NCBI GenBank assembly: GCA_044356505.1
Contig: JBIKWD010000001.1
Coordinates: 16,422-80,421 of the forward strand
Origin: QWPT01 sp044356505
GTDB lineage: Bacteria; Planctomycetota; Phycisphaerae; Phycisphaerales; SM1A02
Direction of reading: 5' to 3'
DNA: 64,000 nucleotides
In this document: in pieces, positions 27,577 through 35,948 of the stretch
How positions within the stretch are numbered: the first letter of the stretch is position 1
Layout: every line of letters starts with the position of its first letter
Position numbers and translations under genes: made by a program
Notes under the pieces: generated by a model
The model's database searches: none
The model's input: only the letters and a program-made list of their open reading frames with translations
Told to the model about the DNA's origin: nothing

Positions 27577-28053
27577 ATGAAACTCCGAGACATCGTCGTC
27601 GAGAAGGCCATCGTCCCCAACATGGTCGCGGTCAAGCGCGATGACGCGATCCGCGAGCTGCTTGACGCGATGGTCGCCGCCGGCAGGGTCTCGGCCGACA
27701 TGCGCGATCCGTTCGCGAAGGCGATCATCGCGCGCGAGAACAAGGGCTCGACCGGCCTCAACCACGGCGTGGCGATCCCGCACACCAAGTCGCCGGCGAT
27801 CAAGTCGCCGATGGCCGCGATCGGCGTCAGCCGCTCGGGCATCGACTTCAATTCGCTCGACAAGCAGCCCGTCTACTCGGTGGTGCTGCTGCTCTCGCCC
27901 GAGTCGAAGCCCGAGGCGCACCTCGAGGCCATCCAGGCGATCTTCTCGCACCTGTCCAAGGACCAGTTCCGCCGCTTCCTGCGGCAGGCGAAGTCGGTCG
28001 AGGAAGTGACCACGCTCCTCGACGAAGCCGATGCCGGCCAGGTCGGCCGCTGA
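27577..28053 (+). CDS. ptsN: PTS EIIA protein, nitrogen-regulatory (PtsN) type
   Basis: This 158-residue soluble PTS EIIA domain is of the mannitol/fructose fold. The phosphorylated histidine is His69 in LNHGVAIPHTK; GVAIPHTR/K is the family signature. The KPEAHLEAIQAIFSHLSK helix is also conserved. There is no membrane EIIB/C part. The gene sits between hpf and an HPr gene, which supports a regulatory rather than sugar-transport role, as for EIIA-Ntr. The stop lies eight bases upstream of the HPr start, so they are coupled. No EI (ptsI/ptsP) gene is in the window. Confidence 0.9.
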   Translation: MKLRDIVVEKAIVPNMVAVKRDDAIRELLDAMVAAGRVSADMRDPFAKAIIARENKGSTGLNHGVAIPHTKSPAIKSPMAAIGVSRSGIDFNSLDKQPVYSVVLLLSPESKPEAHLEAIQAIFSHLSKDQFRRFLRQAKSVEEVTTLLDEADAGQVGR

Positions 28054-28060
28054 GGACGCC

Positions 28061-28336
28061 ATGCGTTCCGCGGAGGCCACCATCGTCAACAGGCTCGGGC
28101 TGCATGCGCGGCCGGCGATGACGTTCGTCGAGGAGGCAACGCGCTTCGGCTCCGCGATCACCGTCCGCAAGAAGGGCGACGGGGAGAGCGTCGACGGCAA
28201 GTCGATCCTGCAGATGCTCATGCTCGCCGGGACCTGCGGAACCGTGATCGAGATCACCGCCGACGGCGATGACGAGGAGTCGGCTCTCGGCGCGCTGGTC
28301 GCGCTGGTCGCTGCGCGGTTCGGCGAGGACGAGTAG
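28061..28336 (+). CDS. ptsH: HPr-type phosphocarrier protein
   Basis: This 91-residue HPr relays phosphate from enzyme I to EIIA. The active-site histidine is His15 in RLGLHARPA. The regulatory-loop serine region is present (DGKSILQML, Ser48), matching the position phosphorylated by HPr kinase in Firmicutes and some other phyla. The ATG at 28061 is preferred over one at 28031 because GAGGA lies at the right distance and the start gives a standard N-terminus. It is the last gene of hpf-ptsN-ptsH. It could be named ptsO/npr if it serves the nitrogen branch. Confidence 0.9.
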   Translation: MRSAEATIVNRLGLHARPAMTFVEEATRFGSAITVRKKGDGESVDGKSILQMLMLAGTCGTVIEITADGDDEESALGALVALVAARFGEDE

Positions 28337-28344
28337 CGCGGCAC

Positions 28345-28372
28345 CCCGGCCGGCTCGCACGGGAGCCGGTGC
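28345..28372. terminator. Weak hairpin between convergent ptsH and gpsA
   Basis: A GC stem (ccggctc with gagccgg, loop of six) lies between the convergent stop codons. No T-run follows on either strand, so it may be only a weak or Rho-assisted end. Confidence 0.3.
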
Positions 28373-28377
28373 GTCGC

Positions 28378-29400
28378 TCACTTCGGACCGGAGGCGATCC
28401 GCTCGGTGGTCGTCTCGCGGCGCATCAGCTGCGCAAGCGCCTCGCGAGGGGCGAGCGCCTCGAACACCATCTGGTCGACCGCCTCGCAGATCGGGAGTTC
28501 GATGCCCTTGCTCCGCGCAAGACGGACGAGCGCGCGCGCGGTCGGAACGCCTTCGACCACCGAGATGGTGTCGGCAAGCGCGTCCTTCACGCAGCGCCCG
28601 CGGGCCAGCCGTTCTCCGAAGCTCCGGTTGCGCCCGTCCGGCGCAAAGCAGGTCGTCGAAAGGTCGCCGATCCCCGCCACGCCGAAGAAGGTCTCGACGC
28701 GTCCGCCGAGGGCGACGCCGACCCGCGAGATCTCGGCAAGGCCGCGCGCCAGCAGCGCGCTCTTGGCGTTGACGCCGAGCCCCATGCCGTCCGCCACCCC
28801 CGCGGCGATGGCGATGACGTTCTTGCAGGCGCCCGCCACCTCGACGCCGATGAGGTCCGACGACTGGTAGATGCGGGTCCAGTCCGAGGTGAAGGCGTTG
28901 GCGACCCGCGCCGAGAGCGACGGGTTCGGACTCGCGGCCACGAGCGCCGCCGGAAGCCGCCGAGCGAGCTCCGCCGCGATGGTCGGGCCGCTCAGGGCGG
29001 CGACGGGACGATCCTCGCCAAGCGTCTCGGCGAGGATGTCGCAGGGAAGTCGGAACGTGTCGGCCTCGATGCCTTTCGCGACGCTGACGATCGGGACCGC
29101 CTTCGGGACCGACGGGCCGAGCCGCGCGAAGGTCGCGCGGATGTACTGGGTCGGGATCGCGCAGACCACGAGCGTCGCGGAGGCGAGCGCGGAGCCATCG
29201 GAACCGACCTCGACGGCGGCATGCAGGCGGAAGCCGGGCAGCCGCGCGCTCTCGCGGCTCTCGCGAAGGCGCGCCGCCTCGGCCGCGAACGGCGAGACGA
29301 TCGACGTCGGGATGCCGCGCACGGACAGGATGTCCGCGAGGACGAGGGCCATCTGGCCGTCGCCGACGATTGCGATCCGCTCGGAGAGATCGTTGCTCAC
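28378..29400 (-). CDS. gpsA: NAD(P)H-dependent glycerol-3-phosphate dehydrogenase
   Basis: This 340-residue enzyme makes sn-glycerol-3-phosphate for phospholipid synthesis from dihydroxyacetone phosphate. The N-terminal nucleotide-binding motif reads IAIVGDGQMALVLADIL; usual GpsA has GxGxxG or GxGxWG, and here the third glycine is replaced by Met/Ala. The catalytic lysine block is GACKNVIAIAAGVADGMGLG, and VAKGIE, LSGPTIAAELA and GVAGIGDLSTTC complete the signature. GTG 29400 starts the conserved strand; the upstream frame is not protein-like. It shares the phospholipid theme with plsC elsewhere in the window. Confidence 0.93.
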   Translation of the reverse strand: MSNDLSERIAIVGDGQMALVLADILSVRGIPTSIVSPFAAEAARLRESRESARLPGFRLHAAVEVGSDGSALASATLVVCAIPTQYIRATFARLGPSVPKAVPIVSVAKGIEADTFRLPCDILAETLGEDRPVAALSGPTIAAELARRLPAALVAASPNPSLSARVANAFTSDWTRIYQSSDLIGVEVAGACKNVIAIAAGVADGMGLGVNAKSALLARGLAEISRVGVALGGRVETFFGVAGIGDLSTTCFAPDGRNRSFGERLARGRCVKDALADTISVVEGVPTARALVRLARSKGIELPICEAVDQMVFEALAPREALAQLMRRETTTERIASGPK

Positions 29401-29688
29401 ACCCGAAGGATAACCGCAGGACCCGGCGTCGCCCGCACCGACGGGTTTCGCGAACCGAACCCCTGCCTCCGGCGAATCCGTCGGTTCCGGGGCGCTTCGG
29501 CGGCGCGATGACGGTTCGCCCGCGTAGAAGGCAGCGATGTGGAGAAGATCGGCGCTCCTGCGAAACCACCTGTCCATTGTTGCGCGCCCGCGTCGAGGCT
29601 GGCCTTGGGCGCCGTGAATCCCGACCCCGGCCGCGAGGGTCTGCTACCCTCTCCTAGACTGCGTCACGAACCTGCGCGGATCCCTGAC

Positions 29689-31719
29689 ATGTCCAGCATC
29701 CCCTCCTTCTCGGATTCGACGTCCCGCTCGAACTCAAGCCGCCCCTCCGACGACGCCTTCGGCGCCGAGCGGCTGGAGCGGCAGCTCTTCGTCGCACTCT
29801 TCGGCGGCGTGCTGCTGCTTGCGGCGTGGATCGCCAAGCTCCTCGACATCGAGACAACCGTCGCCAACATCCCGGCGCTCGTCGGAGCGCTGGTGCTGGT
29901 GGTTCCGCTCGCGAAGGGCGCGATCGAGGAGCTCCGCGAAGGCCGCGCGTCGAGCGACAGCCTCGCCTGCCTCGCCGTCTTCGCGGCCATCGCCAACGAG
30001 CTCTATCTCGCGGCAGGCTTCCTCGCGTTCTTCCTTTGGTTCAGCGAACTGGTGCTCTCGCGCACCGCATGGGGCGCGCAACGTGCGATCCGCGAGCTCA
30101 TCGAGCTCACCCCCGACGTGGCGCGGCTGGTCGAAGCGTCGGGTGAAGAGCGCGAGGTCTCGCTCGGACAGCTCAAGCTCGGCTCGATCGTGCGCGTTCG
30201 CCCCGGCGAGAACCTTCCGGCCGACGGCACGGTGCGCGCGGGAACCTCGAGCATCAACCAGGCTTCGCTCACCGGTGAAGCCGTGCCGATCGAGGTGCAG
30301 GCGGGTTCGGCGGTCTACGCAGGAACCACGAACCTCACCGGACAGATCGACATCGAGGTCACCGCAGTCAAGGGCGAGACGACCATCGGCAAGGTCGAGA
30401 AGCTGATCCGCGAGGCAGAGGGCGCGAAGGGCAGGAAGCAGGAGCTGATCGAGCGCATCTCCGCCTACTACGTTCCCGTCGTGCTGATGGTGGCGCTGAT
30501 CGTCTGGTTCTTCACCGCGAAGTCCGGTTCGCCCGACGCGAAGGCCGTGGCTGCCGAGCGCGCGATCACAGTGCTCGTCGTGACCTGCCCGGGCGCCCTG
30601 CTCATCGCCTACCCGACCGCGATGGTCGCGGCCTTCGCGGCCGCCGCGCGGCTCGGAGTGATGATCAAGCAGACGCGCACGCTCGAGGCGGCCGCGGACA
30701 TCGACACCGTGGTGATGGACAAGACCGGCACGCTGACGACGGGCAAGTTCGCGGTGAGCCGCCTCGCGCCCGCGCAGGGCGTCGAGGGCGCGGCGCTCCT
30801 CCAGGCCGCTGCGGACGCCGAGCAGTCGTCGAACCATCCGCTCGCGAAGTCGATCCTCGAGACCGCGGACCGCGCCCGCATCAAGCCGAGTCCGCTCGCC
30901 GGCTACCGCGAGATCCACGGCCGCGGCGTCGCCGCGACCACGTCGGACGGCGAGATCTTCGCCGGCCGCGGCGCCTGGATCGCAGAACTGAACCCCGCGG
31001 TCGCCGGCGAGGTCAAGGCGGTCGAGGCGAAGATCGACGGCATGTCGGGCGTGCACGTGATGGCGAACGGCCGCTACCTCGGCGCCGTCGGCCTCGAGGA
31101 CAAGCTGCGCCGCAACGCCAACGAAGTCGTCTCGAAGCTCCGTGAACTCGGGGTGCGGCGCGTCGCCATCTTCACGGGCGACCGCCTCGCGGTCGCGACG
31201 CGCGTCGGCCAGTCGGTCGGCGTCGACTCGATCGAGGCGGAGTGCCTGCCCGAGGAGAAGCACGAGGAGCTCAAGTACCTCATCCGCCAGGGCCACCGCA
31301 CGCTGGTGGTCGGCGACGGCATCAACGACGGCCCGATTCTCGCGACCGCCGACGTCGGCGTCGCGATGGGACTCTCGGGATCCGACATCGCCACGAACAG
31401 CGCGGGCGTCGCGCTGATGAACGACGATCTCCGGAACGTTCCGTTCCTCCTCGAGATCGCGCGCAAGGCGAAGTCGGTCATCGCGCTCAACATCACGGTC
31501 GCGATCCTCCTCGCGATCGTCGGCCTCGCCCTCGCAGCGACCGGCCGGCTCTACATCTGGGTCACGCCCTTCTACCAGGCGGCCGCCTACATCTTCGTCA
31601 TCGCCAACTCGCTCCGGCTCGTCCGCTTCGGCGAGGACTTCGCCGCGGCCGAGGAGTACCGCCGCGAGCAGGAGGCGACCGCGGCCGCCAAGCCGACCCG
31701 CAAGCTCGCCGGCGCCTGA
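29689..31719 (+). CDS. P1B-type heavy-metal ATPase with CPG motif
   Basis: This 676-residue P-type ATPase lacks any N-terminal HMA metal-binding domain. The actuator domain has SLTGEAVP, the phosphorylation site is DKTGTLTTG (Asp at about 344), the P1B histidine block is SSNHPLAKS, and the hinge is VVGDGINDGP. The membrane metal site in TM6, CPC in Cu/Zn pumps, is TCPGALLIAYP here, so the second cysteine is glycine. P1B pumps with CPC, SPC, CPH or TPC differ in metal; this CPG form leaves the specificity open. No Shine-Dalgarno precedes ATG 29689. The C-terminus is Ala/Lys-rich. It precedes an aldolase gene without clear functional link. Confidence 0.88.
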   Translation: MSSIPSFSDSTSRSNSSRPSDDAFGAERLERQLFVALFGGVLLLAAWIAKLLDIETTVANIPALVGALVLVVPLAKGAIEELREGRASSDSLACLAVFAAIANELYLAAGFLAFFLWFSELVLSRTAWGAQRAIRELIELTPDVARLVEASGEEREVSLGQLKLGSIVRVRPGENLPADGTVRAGTSSINQASLTGEAVPIEVQAGSAVYAGTTNLTGQIDIEVTAVKGETTIGKVEKLIREAEGAKGRKQELIERISAYYVPVVLMVALIVWFFTAKSGSPDAKAVAAERAITVLVVTCPGALLIAYPTAMVAAFAAAARLGVMIKQTRTLEAAADIDTVVMDKTGTLTTGKFAVSRLAPAQGVEGAALLQAAADAEQSSNHPLAKSILETADRARIKPSPLAGYREIHGRGVAATTSDGEIFAGRGAWIAELNPAVAGEVKAVEAKIDGMSGVHVMANGRYLGAVGLEDKLRRNANEVVSKLRELGVRRVAIFTGDRLAVATRVGQSVGVDSIEAECLPEEKHEELKYLIRQGHRTLVVGDGINDGPILATADVGVAMGLSGSDIATNSAGVALMNDDLRNVPFLLEIARKAKSVIALNITVAILLAIVGLALAATGRLYIWVTPFYQAAAYIFVIANSLRLVRFGEDFAAAEEYRREQEATAAAKPTRKLAGA

Positions 31720-31808
31720 CGCCGTCGGACGGACTCCCAGCCTTTGCTACATTCCGCAGGCGCCCGGACGACCCGGGCGCCTGCCTTCATTTTCCATCCG
31801 GAACCGCC

Positions 31809-32879
<1,071 letters not shown>

Positions 32880-32907
32880 ACGCTTCGACCGAGCCCGGAA
32901 ACGAAAA

Positions 32908-32940
32908 GCGGCGCACGGTTGAGCGTGCGCCGCCTTCTCT
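32908..32940 (+). terminator. Intrinsic terminator after the class I aldolase
   Basis: A perfect 10-bp stem (32908-32917 with 32924-32933, loop gttgag) lies 28 bases after the stop. It is followed by cttctctct. GC-rich stem with a pyrimidine tract rather than a pure T-run. Confidence 0.65.
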
Positions 32941-33194
32941 CTCGCCAGCATCGCGAACCGCGACGCTTCCGCGAATCCGGGACGCACGCTTCCGCGCGCG
33001 CGCCAGTCATCCGACTCGGGGATAGGCGCAAAGCGAGCCCGCTGCCTGTCAGGAATTGGCCAGACCCAGACCGTTCGGTCGCGATTTGTCGCGCCCCAGA
33101 CCCGAAAGGGGCGCGTGCAGGCCCCGGCAGCCCCCCTTCACGACGGCCGGGCGCGCCCTCCGGGGCCGGCGACCTCGGGCCCGCGCTCTGGAAT

Positions 33195-33347
33195 TGCGAT
33201 TTTTGTCCGAATGCGTGACAGGGAGTCGTCCGGTTTTGCGCCTATGCCAGTGAACAGGACACACGCGCAGAGGTTCGGAACAACCGCTGCGCACGACAGA
33301 TTTCTCTCTCCCGCGAACACCCCGGCAAACCGGGGTTGTTTGTTTTT
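33195..33347 (+). ncRNA. Candidate small RNA ending at an orphan terminator
   Basis: An AT-richer run (gaattgcgatttttgtccg) leads into a long hairpin at 33265-33292 (gcgcag paired with ctgcgc, inner ggtt with aacc). About 25 bases later comes an intrinsic terminator. No coding frame of the right kind lies between the aldolase terminator and this one, so something transcribed here needs ending. The 5' end is unknown; no strong promoter is visible. No match to 6S, tmRNA, SRP or RNase P motifs was recognised. Confidence 0.35.
33320..33346 (+). terminator. Orphan intrinsic terminator
   Basis: Stem ccccgg (33320-33325) pairs with ccgggg (33330-33335), loop caaa, followed by ttgtttgttttt. The T-run lies on the plus-strand 3' side only. 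The next upstream gene already has its own terminator at 32908. Confidence 0.75.
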
Positions 33348-33424
33348 GCCTGTCGCGGCCGGGGCGTGGATGCGCCGTAGACTCCCGAAGGTGAAGTTCT
33401 CCCCTCGGTGAAGGTCTCTGCACG

Positions 33425-34537
33425 GTGAAGGTGCTTCTTGCCATGTCCGGCGGCGTCGACAGTTCGGTCGCCGCCGCGCTCCTCCAACGTCAGGGCCACG
33501 AGGTCCTCGGCTGCTTCATGCGGCTTGGGAGCCCGGGCGAGGAGCTCGAGACGCCCCGCATGGAGGACGGGGCCGGCCGGCCGCAGGCGCGCATCGGCCA
33601 CCAGGGCTGCTGCTCGATCAACGACGCCGCCGATGCGCGGCTCGTCGCCGCACGGCTCGGAATCCCGTTCTATGTCGTCAACTTCCGCAACGACTTCGGA
33701 CGCATCATCGACTACTTCGAGCGCGAGTACCACGCGGGGCGCACGCCCAATCCGTGCGTACGCTGCAACGACTGGCTCAAGTACGGAAAGCTCCGGCAGT
33801 ACTCGGAGCAGCTCGGCTGCGACGCGGTGGCCACGGGGCACTACGCCCGCGTGGTCGCGACGGCGGATGGGCCGCGGCTTGCCCGCGGCCTCGACCATGC
33901 GAAGGACCAGTCCTACGTGCTGTTCGGGATCGGCCGCGACGCCGTCGCGCGCATGATGCTGCCGATCGGCGACATGGAGAAGCCGCGGGTGCGAGAGCTC
34001 GCCCGCGAACTCGGGCTTCCCGTCTCCGACAAGCCCGACTCGCAGGAGATCTGCTTCGTTCCCGACGACTACGCGTCGTTCCTCGAACGCCGCGATCCCG
34101 CGCGCTTCGCGGCCGGCGCGATCGAGGACGAGTCGGGGCGCGTCCTCGGCACGCACGAAGGCCACCAGCACTTCACGGTCGGCCAGCGCAAGGGCCTGCG
34201 CGTTCCCGCCACGATTCCGCTCTATGTGCTGCGCAAGGATCCGGCGCGCAACGCGGTCGTCGTCGGGCCGCGCGAGTCGCTCGAAGTGACTTCCGTCGAG
34301 GCCGATCAGGTGACCTGGTACGGAGACGCAACCTCTTCCGCCGTCACGGCCTGCAACGCGCAGGTGCGTGCGCACGGCGTGCCGATTCCAGCGCGCGCCG
34401 CGCTTTCGGCGGGCGTTCTTCGGGTCGAGTTCGACCGCCCGGAGGCGGGCGTCGCGCCTGGACAGGCCGTCGTCTGCTACGACGGCGAAGGATGCGTCCT
34501 CGGCGGAGGATGGATCCGCGATACATTCCGCGCGTGA
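33425..34537 (+). CDS. mnmA: tRNA-specific 2-thiouridylase
   Basis: This 370-residue enzyme adds sulfur to U34 of Lys, Glu and Gln tRNAs. The PP-loop ATP site is AMSGGVDSS (6-14). The catalytic cysteines are Cys111 in NPCVRCN and Cys210 in SQEICFV. GHYARV, KDQSYVLFGI and FTVGQRKGL are the remaining conserved blocks. The insert GHQGCCSINDAADARLVA is the usual CCS region. Start GTG at 33425, and the stop overlaps the RNase HII-like gene by GTGA. The enzyme depends on a sulfur relay partner (IscS type) not encoded here. Confidence 0.94.
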   Translation: MKVLLAMSGGVDSSVAAALLQRQGHEVLGCFMRLGSPGEELETPRMEDGAGRPQARIGHQGCCSINDAADARLVAARLGIPFYVVNFRNDFGRIIDYFEREYHAGRTPNPCVRCNDWLKYGKLRQYSEQLGCDAVATGHYARVVATADGPRLARGLDHAKDQSYVLFGIGRDAVARMMLPIGDMEKPRVRELARELGLPVSDKPDSQEICFVPDDYASFLERRDPARFAAGAIEDESGRVLGTHEGHQHFTVGQRKGLRVPATIPLYVLRKDPARNAVVVGPRESLEVTSVEADQVTWYGDATSSAVTACNAQVRAHGVPIPARAALSAGVLRVEFDRPEAGVAPGQAVVCYDGEGCVLGGGWIRDTFRA

Positions 34538-35508
34538 TCTACGCAGGAGTCGACGAAGCCGGCTACGGACCGCTGCTCGGGCCACTCTGCGTCGGGCTGA
34601 GCGCGTTCCGCCTCGCCGACGCGGAGGCCGATTCCATCGGCGGCGGCGCGCCCGACCTCTGGAAGATGCTCTCGCGCGGCGTCTGCCGAAAGCCGAAGGA
34701 CGCGCGGCGACGCGTCGCGGTCGCGGACAGCAAGAAGCTCAAGTCCGGCGGCAAGCAGCCGCTCGTCCATCTCGAGCGCGGCGTGCTCGCGTTCCTCGGC
34801 GGCGAGACGCCGAAGGACGACGGCGACTACCTCGTGCGGCTCGGCATGTCGCCGCGCGCCACGCGCGCGACGCCGTGGCACGCGCATCGGCTCCCTGTCC
34901 CGGTGGCGCTGACGGAGGGCGAAGTCGCGATCGCGCGCAATCTCGTGCGCGGCGCGATGGATGACTCGGGCTGCGCGATCGAGGCGCTCGGCGTGTCGGC
35001 GCTCGACGCGCCCGCCTTCAACGCGCTCTACGGCGAACTCGGGAACAAGGCGTCCGTCAACATGTCGCTTGTGTTCGACGCGGTGCGCCGCGTCGACCTC
35101 CTGCGCGGCGACTTGCCCGCGTTCGTCGCCGTCGACCGCCAGGGCGGACGCTCGGACTACACCGCGGAACTCGAGGCGCATGTGGCGCGGGGCGCCGCCA
35201 TCACGACGCTCGTCGCCGACGACGAGCGCTCGGTCTACCGGATCGACGCCGACGGAACCGCCCCGCTCCTCGTCTCCTTCGAGGTGGGCGCGGAGGAGCG
35301 GCACCTGCCCGTTGCCCTCGCGTCGATGGCCGCCAAGTACACCCGCGAGGTGTCGATGCGCCGGCTGAACGCGTACTTCTCGGAGCGTGTGCCGGGCCTC
35401 GAGCCGACCGCCGGATACGTCGAGGACGGCCGCCGCTACCTCGCCGAGGTCAAGCCCGTCCTGGCCCGCGAGGCCATTCCGGAGCGGGATTTCGTGCGGG
35501 TGGTCTGA
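34534..35508 (+). CDS. RNase HII-like protein (divergent, enlarged)
   Basis: This 324-residue protein has the RNase HII active-site pattern with unusual surroundings. DEAGYGPLLGPL (Asp7, Glu8) replaces DEAGRGPLAGPV; VADSKKLKSGGK carries the SKKL block; VAVDRQGGRSDY contains the third acidic site; ALASMAAKYTREVSM corresponds to ASIxAKVxRD; and GYVEDGRRYL mimics GYGTxxH. The family is usually 190-260 residues; an insertion of about 70 residues lies before and around GETPKDDGDYLVRLGM. The arginine of GRG that senses the RNA-DNA junction is a tyrosine here. The gene overlaps mnmA. Cleavage of RNA in DNA is likely, but substrate choice may differ. Confidence 0.72.
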   Translation: MIYAGVDEAGYGPLLGPLCVGLSAFRLADAEADSIGGGAPDLWKMLSRGVCRKPKDARRRVAVADSKKLKSGGKQPLVHLERGVLAFLGGETPKDDGDYLVRLGMSPRATRATPWHAHRLPVPVALTEGEVAIARNLVRGAMDDSGCAIEALGVSALDAPAFNALYGELGNKASVNMSLVFDAVRRVDLLRGDLPAFVAVDRQGGRSDYTAELEAHVARGAAITTLVADDERSVYRIDADGTAPLLVSFEVGAEERHLPVALASMAAKYTREVSMRRLNAYFSERVPGLEPTAGYVEDGRRYLAEVKPVLAREAIPERDFVRVV

Positions 35509-35588
35509 CCGCCCGGGGGACCCGTGCCCGTCTCCGTCTCCACCCGCGCCCGAACTCCTGCAAGGCCAAGCCCCTGCAAAACATGTGC

Positions 35589-35617
35589 TTGCATTGGGGA
35601 AGGCGGTCTTCTACACT
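35589..35617 (+). promoter_or_regulatory. Strong sigma70-type promoter upstream of fusA
   Basis: TTGCAT at 35589-35594 and TACACT at 35612-35617 are 17 bases apart. It is the best promoter in the window. Transcription would start near 35624, about 325 bases upstream of the fusA ATG. Confidence 0.72.
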
Positions 35618-35860
35618 CCGCGACTCGGCACTTTTCCGCCGGGATGACTTCCATGCGAGCCGACGACCCCTCCTGTACCGCTACCGAAGGACCACGCGCA
35701 TCCGCGCGTCCGGCGCTCGTCGCCCTTGGTCCGACGGCGCGCGACTGGTTGAGGGGTCGTTCCTGAACGCAACCCGCGTTCCGACCGCCGCAGGACCTTC
35801 CAACCGAAACTTCACGACCGTCCGCCGCGACCGCTCAACGGCGCAACGGACGATCCGCCC

Positions 35861-35886
35861 GAGATACGACGACGAGATACGACGAC
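35861..35886. repeat. 13-bp tandem duplication in fusA leader
   Basis: Two perfect copies of gagatacgacgac in the untranslated leader. The period is not a multiple of three. Confidence 0.8.
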
Positions 35887-35948
35887 AAGAGCCCGATCTC
35901 CCGAAACCCTCCCGCAAAGTCGCGGGACAGCAATCAGGACCACACGCC

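Larger units (their letters stand above)
32941..33424. other. Intergenic region between aldolase and mnmA
   Basis: About 480 bases with only arginine-rich shadow frames. Its right part holds two hairpins and an intrinsic terminator not preceded by a gene (see the small RNA candidate). The left part, 32941-33200, shows nothing I can identify. Confidence 0.5.
35509..35948. other. fusA leader region with promoter
   Basis: The 440 bases before fusA contain a near-consensus promoter at 35589-35617, leaving a leader of about 325 bases. A 13-base unit, gagatacgacgac, is duplicated at 35861-35886. A short frame at 35644-35766 lacks a Shine-Dalgarno sequence. I see no known riboswitch or protein-binding leader. 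Confidence 0.5.

Noticed and set aside
24214..28344. A 1376-codon minus-strand frame
   Set aside because: It runs opposite purN, the metalloprotease, DUF502, hpf, ptsN and ptsH, all clearly real, so it cannot be a gene.
35644..35766. Possible 40-residue leader peptide before fusA
   Set aside because: It has no Shine-Dalgarno and no features of an attenuator peptide.
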